Counted from the first letter of the stretch, positions 12,401 through 24,053 are shown. The stretch: DNA of 64,000 bases from Macquaria australasica (GCA_005408345.1 SEMN01000259.1:620001-684000), one strand, 5' to 3'. Notes: generated by a model not told the origin, from the letters alone. Numbers and translations are program-made.

Positions 12401-15400
12401 CAATAAAGGTGGAGGATGGTAACACATGACTTCTTAGATCGTAAATTAACAGAACACCAAGGTGGCACATCATCAAAAAAAAGTGTCTTTTTCTTAAGGG
12501 ACCAGCCCTCAAAAAAGTATATTTATTTATAGAAATCGTCATGGAATTCATTACTTAGCTTTAGGGAATTATACAGGCAAACAGTAAAAAATACAGCACG
12601 CTCTGACTCTGAGAAATACAAGTGCAAAGACAAAGGAAGATATGGAGAGATAGTGGCAGGGCATGGGTAGTGAAAGCCCCATGTATAACAACTTGTCATC
12701 CTCGTCTCATTGTGCCAGAAGCTGACTTCAGCAGCCTTTGCTGTTTGAGCTTTCAGTAAAGCCTCCTGCCTGTACAGTGTGCCTCCCCAAATGTAGCCTG
12801 TGGTGTTTTCATGAGGAGGCTTCACAGCATGTGTCCATCTGCAAAGAGCTCTCTAGTGTGTCCAGTGGTGGAGAGAAGGAAAAAGAAAAACTCAAGTGAG
12901 CTCTTTTCAGCACACAGTATTCTCTTTGGCATTGCAGAGAGGAAACGCCTTAGAGGAAAAGTGCAGAGAAGAAACATTTGGACAGCTGCTCAGCAGAATT
13001 TACTAATGTCTTGGGTGTGTTGTGACATGTGATTTCTTTGTGAAAACACGAGAGCTTGACCATGAGGGTTAAGGGGACACTGAAACTCTTTGTAGACATA
13101 CTTCAAGATTTCAAGTGATATTTCAAGTGAAGTTTGTCTTTAATCTTTGCAGAAGTAGAAGTAATAGCTCTATTGTTCATGAGCTATTTTTGCTTCTTGG
13201 CTTTTTATGAAGCTAAATCTCTGGTAGAAACGTGCAGGGGTAGAAGTTGCTTCATAACTGATTAATTAGATTCCATACTGTAATGTGGAGCACATACTGT
13301 ACTGAATATGGTTAGAAACTCAGCACAGTGTACTGTCATAGACTGACAAGCCTTTCAGTGCAATAAGGACTCCCTATCCATTTTATGCTGAGGCATGCCA
13401 ATTTTCCTGTGCATTATAGTGGGCAATTTTTCTCTACACTTTTAGCTTGTATTTAACTGGGAAGGTTGGCTGAGGAATAATTTCTTTCTCATGCTTCAGA
13501 GCAGAGAGGGGGCATACAGGGGCAGTCACTGCTACACCAGAGCAGCTTCGTTGGTTTCTTTGCTCAAAAGCACTTCAACAGTAATTGTTTCATAAGATTC
13601 TGGTCTCACAAAATCTTAGGAAATGAGTGCAGGATCTTTGGATGCAAATTACAACATAAAGATTTATGTGGAGATGACATGATTAGTGGTTTCACATGGA
13701 AATATTGTACTGGAAATACATTTGTGGAGAATGGATAGAAGAAGCTTTTTACTTTGACACATGAACTTGTCTTTAAATGAAACTTGTTAGGTTGTAGTTT
13801 CAACACTGGAAGTCAAGTACACAATATACTTGGCATTAAAGTTCTGGTAGTTCCCTTTTCAAAAATGGTAAATTATTTGGTGCTTTTTGAATTTCAACAT
13901 TTTGTTTAGCAATGAGAAAAGACACAATTAAACACTAATTAAAAAATAACTCCCTGGCTCCAACATTTGTTAAATACTTCACAACTCATTAACTTGAAAT
14001 GTCCATTTATAAAAGTTTGAGTACCACACCAGTGAGTCCCTTAAACTCAGTAAACACAACACCACTTGAAGGTTCCAATAGTTTCACTAGGATACAATTA
14101 CAAATGTACTGTAATCTGCATTTGAGCACTTTGAGAGTTTCTTGAGAATTCAATACAAACACACCTTCTGTTCTTTTCATAGATCAAGAAACCTTCCAAT
14201 TTCAATCTCATTTTACTCATCTGAAGGCGGCTGCTGCTCATCTCCTATTACATGTTGCATAGATGTTATAGTCTTGCAGCATCATGTCTAACATCATGCT
14301 CTAAAGAACCTCTTGGGATCCATGTGGGTTGATGTGATGTAAATGTGAACACACTGCTTTTAAGTGACTGAACAAAGCAGAACTTCTTGGTTAGGTTGTA
14401 ATCGCATTTCTCTCAGTGAGAAAACAAGCCATGCCACATCACTTGTCTACTGCAATTGTATTATATTCACAATAGCCACAAAAAAAAAGATAATAAAATG
14501 AATTTGGAGAAATTGTATAGCGCTATTCTAAATGATTGGGCTAGATGAACAAACAAAGTTGCAGCTACAAATACATGCAGTAGCACCTGCACACCCCTCA
14601 AAAGTAGATGAAAGACCCATTGCTCAGTTCCACAGTGGTTGTGCTGAGGGACTGAACTTAAAAAAAGGTTTATCGTCTTTCAGAAGAACCAGAACACTGC
14701 GGTCCAGTGTATATTTAAAACCAATGTGTTTTCTCTGGCAGTTCTTGTTGAATTATTTATCCATTCATTTTGAAAGAGACGAGCCAGCGTTGAGAATTGT
14801 GATTAACTTCAGCTGTTTTTCCTACAATATTTGAGAAAATGAATCACGACAATAAAAGCAGTCTCACCGCTTATCTTACAGTAAACAGTATATGCGGCGC
14901 TGGATGGTAAATAGGTGCTTGTATAAAGCATCCAATCCTGAGTGGCTTGCTAAAATAAAGCAGCATCAAGGGAGTAGCTATTTATTTAGCTTTCGTACTT
15001 ACACATCCACACACCCATGCACATTATGTCCTTGTATTACACAGTGACAGTAATGGAACATGTAATTATCTGGGGAAATAGATAACAAAATAGATTACTT
15101 TGCACTACTGCCGCGTTTATAAAGGTGGTGAGTGTGTTACCTCAGGCTACCAGAACTCGTGATCTTCAACAATTCTCAGGGACTATATGGACCATTTTAC
15201 GATGAAACACTATATAAATGAAGCCTCCTGACCAAGTCTCCACCTCCTCATTGCTCTATTGTTTAAAAGCAAGCATCCGTTAATATAGATCTGTTGATGA
15301 GACAAACTTGTGATTTTTGGCTTGACTGTACTTTATAAGATCCTTTGCTTTCAAAATGTAAAAATGTGATAGTAAAGCTGGATACTTGGAAGTATTGATT

Positions 15401-18220
15401 TGTGGTTGCAAGTGAAACTTCTTGATTGATTGAATCTTAGTTCGGAACACAAATGTGACAAGCTCCCTGAGATGTCTTCAGATGCAAAATATCTGTCAAG
15501 ACTCTCTGGAGCAATTTAAAAAAAAAAAAAATTCTACTTGCATTTTTCACCATGTTGCTCAGACTGTCTCATATAAAGAAGGAGCTGTCAGGCCTGTCTC
15601 AGCGCCCCCCTTTACCAGCACTGCTTACATTTAGGTTCAGTACTGCAGACGTGAGATATGTTATTTATCTCCTCCATATTTAATGAGGAGTCGCCCTGGG
15701 AAGCAGATGGTACATTAGCTGTAATAAACCAGAGCTGACTTCAGTGGTTTTGCGAGGGAATACAGCATTGAGCCGGGAAGGCCTCGCTGTTTCACGCCCT
15801 ACATTGTTGGAGGGTCGAAAGGTGTCTGATTTATGTACGCTCACTTCGAACAAACAGATCCCTTTTATAACCATAGACAGGTTCTCATTGCCCCCAGTGA
15901 AGCATCATATATTGATGTGGAGAGAACAAAAATTACTGTAAGCTCTGACCCCTTTGTTCGCGGCGCCAGCATTAAAGTTGCTGAGTGAGGGCTTCACATT
16001 GAGCTATGTTTTATTGTTACGCTCAGCAGAAGTGATTCGCGTGTGCATACACACTCTCACATGTTTCTTGAGACTCACTGACTGTGCACCATCACAAATG
16101 CAGCCTCCCATACACCTTCACATGCACTGGGGAAAAAAGTATAATTAAGATTTCTGTCAAGCGCTGGAGTGTCCCAACAGATGTGTTGGTCATCAGAAAA
16201 TTGTAGGAGCAAAGCTTATTAAAGAATCTTTACTAACAGACGAATCTCATTAATCTAGTGAGGTGACTCAGACCGAAGAACCAGTCAGCTGTATTTGACA
16301 GGCACGCCAAGATGGAAATATTATCACAGCCAATTCTTGAAAACTACATCTGGCAACAACCATTTATTCCCTAAGGTTACTTCTGCAATCTGTAATTTTT
16401 TTCGACTGCTTACCCCACAGCTGGGTGTTTGCGGCTGTCTATGATGTCTGAGTATGTTTCATGTCCTCCATTCGCTGTTTGGAAAGAGACAAGGGACTAG
16501 TGGCAGCTGTCTGAGAGCCTCTATGCTCCCACGGTCTATGGTTTATGTTGATAATTAAGGGGAGTAAATCGACATATTAAGGGTATGCTGTGTAATAGGT
16601 GCTGCTATGAACCCTGCTGAGTCACAGGGCACCTTGGAGGAGAACACAAGCAGGTTTTGGGGAAGTCGGAGGGCAGATCAGTGGGTGGGTTGAAAAGATT
16701 CCTCATCTCAACTGGGTGCTTTCATAAAGCCAGACTCAGGGTGTGCGTGGAGAAAATAATCATGCAGTGCAGCATGTCAAATCATGACCTGATGAGAAGA
16801 AAAATAAACATGCCTAAGCCCATTGCTTGTAATGCAATAAAGCACAGACAAACTCCAGACTGCAGGGCTCTCTTTACACACTGATTTTCAGACAAATGCC
16901 ATTGTTAAAGGAGCAGAGAAGAGATCTTAACAAGTTAAAAGAAGCTCTCGGGAGATTGACCAGGAGGGAGAAGGAGGGCTGATTGGATGGAAAACACTGG
17001 ATCACTGCAGTGTGTTCATTGAGAAGAATGAATGAATAAATTGAAAGCGATGGCATTCCTGGTGATCTTCAAGGCAATGAGACATTATTGATTTCTAAGG
17101 AGAAAACGCATTCTTAATGTGTCCAGGGATCTAGGCTTTCTCTCTTCTTCTCGTTCCTATACTCACTCGGTTTTACAGCTTTTAGCCACCAAAAAATGAC
17201 TCAGGAGTGAAGCTTGATATACAGCAAAAAGCCCACCATAGCTCAAGCATGCCAGTCTAGCTTTTGGAACAGTGAGCACTCATCTCCATGGACAGCATAG
17301 GTATGCCTCAACCATCTGTTCCCTTTTGACACAATGCAGTGAATCAGCACTTTTGTTTTTTTTGAAGGAGTGCATGCTGTAAGCCTTTTATCTGTGAGGA
17401 TGGAGGCAGAGAATTGCTGCGGAGATGGTAATCTGTGTTGATATTTAGAGGAAGGGAGCGATGCATTCTGTTATTGCTCCTGAGCCCATTTTCACACAAA
17501 TTCTGCGAGGCAAACAAGCTGTCTTAAGCTTTTTTTTAAAAATTGTTTACAACATGATGGTTCATTGGCATATGGGTACCACCTGCAAGATATTAGAAGT
17601 AAGCATCAGTATTTGGAAGTGTTTAGAAGTTTTTCCAGTGAATATCTGATGTGAATGAATGAATATCTGGTTTTGACACTATTTTGTCTGTCACGGTGTG
17701 CACACCTCTGTGTGTGTTCCTGAATGTGGGCTATATGAAGCTGAGGTTGCCATTTTAAGACATCGTGCCTTGGCACTGAGCAATAGTTATCAGCTCTCTT
17801 CATTTCTGGGCTGACACTCTGGGTGAAAGATTCAGGGGTGAGGTGGGGAGCCGTGGATTAAAGATCATATCAAAGCCAGCGAATAGGTATAGTGATTCAG
17901 GAACGATGGCAGAGATAGCAGATGAAGCCTGACTTTGTGGAGATATGTAGTGCAGCCCAAAGTTTATCATATAGAGTACAGAGGATAGCAATCAAGGAGA
18001 TGGTGTGGTGTGTGGTGTAGTTGTGTGTCAGGGACTTGGAAAATGTTTGACTTTAACGTTCAAGGACACAAAATAGAAGATTCGAAGTGAGTTGATGGCA
18101 AGCCAAAGCATCCATTGGTACACAGTGGTGTGCATAACCCTGCATTGCCTTAAGGTCATACCAAGTGAACCAGAGGGGCATTTTTGGCAACCAAATGCTG
18201 ACTCTCTCCGAGGATCCTTC
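12401..18220. other. Long unique-looking non-coding block
   Basis: I see no mobile element, RNA gene or coding family. Open frames do not exceed about 100 codons, and none has a recognisable motif or a convincing pair of splice sites. Homopolymers occur near 14479 (A) and 15519 (A). Several mixed-composition, repeat-poor stretches, for example 15640-16140 and 16440-16900, would be natural places to look for conserved non-coding elements, but I cannot measure conservation here. Confidence 0.5.
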
Positions 18221-18225
18221 AATCC

Positions 18226-18500
18226 TCGTGCTCTGGAGCTGTAGAGAGCATCCTGACAGGAAACATCACTGCCTGGTTTGGCAACAGCTCTGCTCAGGAC
18301 AGGAGGGCTCTGAAGAGAGTAGTGCGTTCAGCTGACCCCAACACATTTTTATATTTTTATATATATATTACAAATATAAATGTATATATTAATATTATTG
18401 TAAATTATTTTGCATTGTTGTGGTTGCTTTTGCTGTGTTCTGCACTATCTCTGTGGGCATTGTCACTTTTCATTTCACTGCACGTTCCTGGTAGATTACT
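18226..18500 (+). mobile_element. LINE fragment: end of ORF2 plus 3' tail (L2/CR1/Rex1 group)
   Basis: From about 18247 the plus strand encodes ESILTGNITAWFGNS, then QDRRALKRVVRSAD, ending at 18340. This is the conserved segment near the C-terminus of teleost non-LTR retrotransposon ORF2 proteins, which I recall as ITAWYGN and DR.ALQRVVR. The usual following coding part is missing. Instead the sequence jumps to AT-rich DNA and a tail-like stretch, with GTTCTGCACTATCT near 18437 and TTCATTTCACTGCACGTTC near 18469, typical of the 3' untranslated end of the same elements. It is therefore a 5'-truncated and internally deleted dead copy. The exact clade is inference. Confidence 0.65.
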
Positions 18501-21500
18501 TTGTAACGTGAATGGAGTATTTTTACTATTAAACTCGCAAATCATCACAATGAAAGATAAAAAAGTTACAAACAAACCCCTTTTAGCGCATGATAAGACT
18601 TGCATTGCAAAGTGCATTAATCTGTTATTCCAACTGGACTTCCTGGATCATATTTCATTGTTTAACTGGTACCTTAAACTTCAAGCCCCCACCAACGCAG
18701 CTGCCTGTGGTGTTTTAATTCAGGGCTGTGTTTGGTCTGAATCACCACTTAGGTTTTGCCCTGATGTCACTAACAGAGTGGAACCTAAGCACAGGAGCGG
18801 CAAACATGTACAAACATGTCCTGTGGAGGCCGAGAGCATCGCCACTCTTGCACACCAGTGTTGAGATATAGACGTGCTTGTTACGCTTTGGGGTTTGTAA
18901 GTTTGAGAAAAGGGTAATCAAAAATTACCTTTTTTTTTTTTTAAAGCATGTTGTCCTTGGACAATTCAGCCTAACAATACATAAAGTAACTATACTTCAA
19001 TTTTGATGCCATCATGGAAGAAATCCCTTTTCATGTTGTGTTTTGGAAGGTGGGGAAATTTGTTCCCCTTGAATAGCTGTATATCCAACAATCGCTTAGC
19101 AAAGAGAAGATTAAGTGCACACATTAATCCAGGAGTCAGAGCAATCTTGTAATCCACTCAGTATGCTAATTGCCTGTTCTTTCTCCAGCAAAGGGGTTTA
19201 CAGGCCATTAAATGGCACTGAGCAGTTGACAAAGGATAGCCAGCATGCTCCCCCACCCACTCTCCCTCTTTCTCTATTTCTTACTTGGACAGGCTGTTGC
19301 ACACCCACACAACGCTCCTCTAAAGAAATATGCAAAAAGTGTGACGCTGTGATTCCAAACAGTTATTTGTTTTGCAGTATTAGGGTAGAAATAGCAAGCT
19401 TGTGTTCCATGAAGATCTGACAGTGACAAAATTGGATGTCTTTTGATCTTCTTGACTCTGAAGGGGTTTCTTTAGACATTTTCCCCCAGCATACAAATGT
19501 TTTCTTGTAACATTTGTCCAGATCTGATAGTGGTACGAGTAAATAATGAAAGATAGTTGAGTGCTATTGTCTCCATCGCAGTCCCAGTCATGCACAACCC
19601 TCCCTTCTCCCACTTTTTTCCCATACACAAGAGGATCGCACCAAAGTAAAGTGCAATACTTAGCGCACTACTGCCTATGTAGTCCCCCAAGTGGCCTTGG
19701 CAGCCTCAACATGATGGATGTTGCTTCAGATTGGGCTTCTTGGTACACTGATAAAGCAGCCTTGTCAAAACACATTCAATAGCAATGTAAGCAGATAAAG
19801 ATAGTTGCAGATAATTAGAAGATTTGCGCTTTGCGTCATTTGTGGTGCCAACTGCCAAGGAACGGGGCTGTGACGGATGACTCAAACAAGAGAATTCGGC
19901 ATGAAGCCTGACTGCAAATGTAGCTGGTAATGACCAGAGTGTGTTTTTCAGATGCAGCTAATGAGCACGGCCATTAGACATAAATGACATTTTAAAAACC
20001 TGGGGAGTAAGGAAATGAAGAAGTACCCTAGATAGACTGCCTGTAGGCAGCAAATATGGCAAGAGCATCTGGAGGATGCGACACTCCGTTCACATGGATG
20101 ACCTCCACACAGAGTGTTGGGGCTGTCAGTCATTTCACTGCTATTAACTGTGAGGATGGAGGCTCGTTACAGTGAAAATGTCAGAACCATTCGCCTCAAT
20201 ATCCACATGGCATCTCAGGGCTCTGTGCAATTGGCACTTGTCCTCTGTGTTTGACAGATAATCCTTTTATGGGTATATTATTTTAATTTTCTAATGAGCC
20301 CATTTGCAAGGAATTTTTGCCACTTTGGAAGCTCCTGTAGAGACAGACTGAGGCAATGAATGAGAGAACAGCTTTGACATTGCAGCTTATAGCTTGTGGG
20401 GGTATGTTAACTCGATCTTAACCTACACGCCGTATTCTAGATAACAGAACAGAGAATGGAAATAATATTGCACAATAGAAACCACCAGATGGATTTGTTT
20501 TCTTCTGTTTAAACAGTAGCTCTCAAACATGTGCCACTAAATCCCAAGAATCTGCAGGCTTATATTGCAACCAATCACTACGCACCGTGATTGATTACCC
20601 ATCACCCATCTCTAGTTGAATCTGTGCAGATCAGGATGGAATCAGCTGCTGTAGTCTTTGGTTAGAGGTTTTAAATATATACTCTTAGTCAACCACTATG
20701 AAGAGATTAAAACTACTGATTCTGATACTGATAATTTCTTTCAACTTATGACCAACTGAATGAAATGATATGTTTCAGTTGATGAGGTTCTTAATTACTG
20801 AATTGACTGATGTATAAGCTATTTGTAGGCTTGAGCCTTTCCTGGTATTATTAGTTCATTAGTATTGGTTAGTATATTAGTTCAGTACAGTTCAGTTCTG
20901 TACCCTTGATAAAAGAAATCACTTTCATTCTTACTAATGTACTCTTTTGGACTCTTTAGGACAATTTCCATCTCCTCATTCGATGTCTTGGAGGCTATTA
21001 ATAGCCCTAGAATTTCAGCTATATCTCAAGGGGCAGGGCAGTGGGCCGTTATCTTCAACAGCTTCAGTAAGGAAGCGTTGATAGTATACGCAGTCACTTC
21101 CAAACTTTCCTCATGAATAATTTCATCCTGGCGAAAGTGGGTAAGAGTGGGGAATGTGTTGGCATGGTGATTAGAAATTAATTACAAAAATCGCCCAAAA
21201 ACCTGATTTTGAATGTGAAGAATAGACCTTAAGATTTTGCTTTGGAACACTTTTTTTGTGAGTGTGAGTGGGTGTTTCTGTTTTGTTCAGCCCTGGTTAA
21301 ATTATGTTTTCCTGGAGTCGTTGCATTGAATGCTATAGTATGATGACCTTCATGTATTCTCTTGGCACCTCTATAGGTGTTCTGATGTGATAGCTTTCCG
21401 TTGCTCTGAATATGAGGGGGAGCAGAGGTTATGATAAAATGCAGATGAGATGTTAAGGTATGTGGGTGGTTGTTTCTCAGGTTGAGAATTTCCCTGGAAG

Positions 21501-21788
21501 CTATGGAGGTCACAGTGGAAAATGGGCTGTGATGAATATGCTCCTACCATCATAATGTTGGCAGTGAAAACCTTTTCTGCTCGCTCCAAGAGTAGAGAAG
21601 TATTTATCCCATTTAAACATGTATAATCCACCCTACAACCCACAACTAAACTACAACTCTTTCTTTTTGGTTTGACAAAATATTTATCCCCAACTTCCTT
21701 ACTTAGATCGTGGTTAAACCCCAGACTGTATGTTTTGACCTTGCTGTAAATGTGTGTGCAGAGTTTTTTTCACCATGTGTCCAGGACA
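18501..21788. other. Non-coding block, nothing recognised
   Basis: A T12 homopolymer lies near 18931-18942. The stretch 20520-20680 may be an old interspersed repeat, but I could not name it. A patch of short ATTAGT and TTCAGT near-repeats lies at 20849-20900. Open frames on the minus strand at 21229-21643 (90-94 codons) lack any recognisable domain. Confidence 0.45.
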
Positions 21789-21890
21789 TCAAAGCTTATA
21801 CAAGAACAAAACAAAGAAATAAACAACCCAATCGATATGAATACTACGGAGCCCCTCTGGGGTCATACGGTAGAAAAAAAATCTTGGTGT

Positions 21891-22058
21891 GTAATCCGTG
21901 CGCACAGTTTTGTAATCTGTTCCCTCAGATTTGCAATCTGTTCCCTCAGTTTTGTAATCTGTTCCCTCAGATTTGCAATCTGTTCCCTCAATTTTGTAAT
22001 CTGTGCGCACAGTTTTGTAATCTGTTCCCTCAGATTTGCAATCCGTGCGCTCTGTTTG
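21891..22058 (+). repeat. 21-bp tandem array, left arm, 8 units of two classes
   Basis: The units are 21 bp long and begin G(T/C)AATC. Class A contains TGTGCGCACAG, which sits in the self-complementary 12-mer CTGTGCGCACAG. Class B contains TGTTCCCTCAG. The order from the outer end is A, B, B, B, B, A, B, degraded A. Twenty-one bases is two helical turns and also seven codons, so the array stays open in several frames and produces false proteins with seven-residue repeats. Confidence 0.9.
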
Positions 22059-22210
22059 CGTTTTTTTTCTACACAGCAGCAAATGGAGCGGGCCATTACA
22101 CACATGCATGCATTCCCCAATGATAAAATTGAACTTACTTCAGTTGCAGTCAGGATGCTCCATTGGGGAATGCATGCATTTGTGTAATGGCCCGCTCCAT
22201 TTGCTGCTGT

Positions 22211-22321
22211 GATTACAAAACTGTGCGCACAGATTACAAATCTGAGGGAACAGATTACAAAACTGTGCGCACAGATTACAAATCTGAGGGAACAGATTAC
22301 AAAACTGTGCGCACAGATTAC
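22211..22321 (-). repeat. 21-bp tandem array, right arm, 5 units plus 6 bp
   Basis: This is the inverted partner of the left array. Read from the outer end on the minus strand, the units alternate strictly A, B, A, B, A and then a partial GTAATC. It is three units shorter than the left array, and its class order differs, so the arms have exchanged or expanded units since they were formed. Confidence 0.9.
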
Positions 22322-22388
22322 ACACCGAGTTTTTTTTTTCTACCATATGACCCCAGAGGGGCTCCGTAGAATACCAATACAAATGCGA

Positions 22389-22795
22389 TCAAATTGAGTG
22401 CAGATGTTGCAGAAAAGGACCCCAAGATTCTTCCCATTTACGTTGACATTTTAAGTTATTAGATTGCAGTTTCTCCATGGGAATAAGAAAAACAAGATTA
22501 TGCAACCAGTTTCTGAAACACGGCAGAGTTGGCGTCTTCCAGTCTTTGAGAATATGTTTTTTGCTACTACCATGCCCATCAATAGGGCTGTTTGAATGTA
22601 TGAAGGGAGAATTAAAGAGTCCTCTGAGCATCCATAGACAGCCAAGTCCCTGTCAGGAGAGAGAGTCCTATGGTAGAAAAAAATTCCTGACCAGAATGGA
22701 TGAATTAGTGGACAGTTCCAAAATAAATGCAACAATGTACCTTCATTTGATTTACATTTATCAAAGATTGAAGACACAGAGGGATAAAATAGGAA
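22389..22795 (-). pseudogene. C-terminus of an L1-like ORF2, frameshifted
   Basis: Read on the minus strand, the relic begins near 22795 with a Cys-containing segment (DKCKSNEG), followed by GTLLHLFWNCPLIHPFW. Further on are the words GCSEDSLILPSYIQTALLMG and MVVAK. The frame then shifts near 22560, and the other frame continues KDWKTPTLPCFRNWLHNL, ending QRKWEESWGPFLQHL and a TGA at 22389. Fish L1-type ORF2 proteins end with this order of words: the Cys motif, LHLFW, a GCSEDS-type segment, W..P..P....W, and W.PFL. These lie downstream of the reverse transcriptase domain, which is not visible here. Loss of the upstream domains and the frameshift show it is dead. Confidence 0.75.
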
Positions 22796-22829
22796 TTTTG
22801 ATTTTGAGTGTGCAACGTGGTCAGTCAAA

Positions 22830-23976
22830 TGTTGTCATAAGCGATGACCAAAGCTATTAAAATAAGATACAGGTTGTAAAACCAACAAACATAATTTTCT
22901 ACAGAGGCAGCTTTTTCTGAAGATTTCATAGTTGCATCCTTTACAAAAGCTCCACTTGTGATTGCATGCTTGTTGAGATATTGCTCACCACAGAGAAGAT
23001 TATTTGCTTGAAAAACTCACATTTTAACTGTTCTTCAGCCATGGGAAGTAACACGAAATGATCCAGTAAGGGGCATTAGAGGTTTTGAGTTAAAACTGCA
23101 CTTGGCAACTTAGGACATTGGCTCCAGCTCCAAATGGCAGCAGGACGTAATTGCTTGAAGGATGAACTTCTATGTCCAGAAGTTATGTAATGTGGTTAAA
23201 CTGCGTACAGCATGCTCATGTCTGTGTTTACTTTATACCAGAGGACATGGAAGAGAAGAAGGAAGGCAAACAATCTAACGTTGGTGAGATTATTTAGAAG
23301 GGATGGGACGCTCCATCCTCCAGTGGAGCCACAGTTTTGGATTTAAAGTGATAAAACCAGGGTTTTTCTGTGAAAATCTCACCTTGTTTAGCCTTAAAAT
23401 CTACTAATGCAGATCCACTTAACACATAACATTCATAAAATGATGTTTTGGACTACTAATGTGGGATAAAAGCAGAAAGGGTAACTTATGGCAAGACGGG
23501 GCTTTGAATTATTATGATAAACACTCAGTTCACTGGATTCCCTCCCACATCCACCCACCCCAAGCTCCCTTTTTAAACATAGCCACAAAAACCAACTGAG
23601 TGGGGAGCACCTAGCAAAATGAGGTCATCTCCCCACATCCTTTGATCCCTCTATTCTTCATCTTGGAGGCAAGTGGCATATAAGAGGATCTTTCTTTGTG
23701 AACGGTTTTGAGCCCCCAAAATTACAAACAAACTAAAGGCGGGGGATCGATAGAGTGTGTCTCACAGAATGATGAACTGGCACTTCAGAAGGGGAAAATC
23801 AATGTTGCGCTCCCTTTCTCTCCCTCTACGCCTCTCTCTATCTTTCTCTTTGGGTCCTAATCTCTCTTCACAGTCCTTATACTGCAGTGTTTAAGTGTGT
23901 GTGTGTTCACGTGTGTTGCTCGAAGCAGGGTCTCTCACTGTGATTTAATGGTCCTTTGTTTCTTATTCCTTTTTAG
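22830..23976. other. Non-coding block upstream of an exon-like segment
   Basis: No coding family is visible. The proximal part (22830-23100) might be diverged upstream LINE sequence on the minus strand, but I could not confirm it. The stretch 23808-23882 is strongly pyrimidine-rich (CTCCCTTTCTCTCCCTC and following), and a pyrimidine-rich acceptor tract follows at 23950-23976. Confidence 0.4.
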
Positions 23977-24047
23977 CCTGGAAGACCCCTGCCACTTTGA
24001 TGTGTGAGCACACCCACCAATAATGGCCCATAGGATACGCAGTGGAA
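23977..24047 (+). CDS. Candidate 71-bp exon with 5' UTR and start codon (MAHRIRSG...)
   Basis: This is the best exon-like segment in the window. Upstream is a pyrimidine-rich tract ending CCTTTTTAG at 23976. Within the exon a TGA at 24005-24007 lies in frame 18 nt before an ATG at 24023, whose context is strong (A at -3, G at +4). The frame reads MAHRIRSG plus one base and stops exactly at a consensus donor GTAAGT (24048-24053), leaving phase 1. This is the arrangement of a first coding exon with part of its 5' UTR. I do not recognise the protein start. I tested two downstream acceptor-like sites (25597-25598 and 29009-29010), and both run into stops in this phase, so no partner exon is shown. 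It could equally be a non-coding transcript exon or chance. Confidence 0.3.
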
Positions 24048-24053
24048 GTAAGT

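Larger units (their letters stand above)
21845..22368. mobile_element. Fold-back transposable element with 21-bp repeat arms and GAATAC target duplication
   Basis: The ends are long inverted repeats beginning TACGGAGCCCCTCTGGGG, with one mismatch in the outer 36 bases. Each end is followed by a poly-A or poly-T tract and then a 21-bp tandem array. The left array (21891-22058) has 8 units, and the right array (22211-22321, inverted) has 5 units plus 6 bp. An inner inverted repeat (arms ending at 22122 and starting at 22161, core CATTCCCCAATG) surrounds a 38-nt loop, so almost the entire 524 bp can fold on itself. The hexamer GAATAC flanks both sides (21839-21844, 22369-22374). It encodes no transposase and must be moved in trans. 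I recall similar TACGGAGCCCC-ended repeats in fish genomes but cannot name the superfamily. Confidence 0.85.
21790..22795 (-). mobile_element. L1-like LINE 3' end, split by a fold-back element
   Basis: The minus strand carries the C-terminal end of an L1-like ORF2 (22389-22795), then a stop at 22389-22391 and a short 3' untranslated region. That region is interrupted at 22374 by the fold-back element (21845-22368) and resumes at 21844 with T-rich DNA and words such as TAAGCTTTGATGTCCTGGAC near 21784-21803. Removing the insertion and one copy of GAATAC makes the 3' region continuous. The 5' limit is approximate: similarity fades above 22800, and I cannot tell truncation from divergence. The copy is dead. 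Confidence 0.6.

Noticed and set aside
18322..18864. Longest open frame in the window, 180 codons, plus strand
   Set aside because: It starts inside the LINE ORF2 remnant, crosses the LINE's AT-rich 3' tail and runs into unrelated DNA. No domain, no splice context, and a membrane-like look that comes from T-rich sequence.
21710..22123. Repeat protein with CNLFPQI/F heptads
   Set aside because: Product of translating the 21-bp array of the fold-back element; equivalent frames are open on both strands.
21891..22321. CRISPR-like array of short repeats
   Set aside because: The units are contiguous without unique spacers, inverted on the two sides, and part of a eukaryotic fold-back element.
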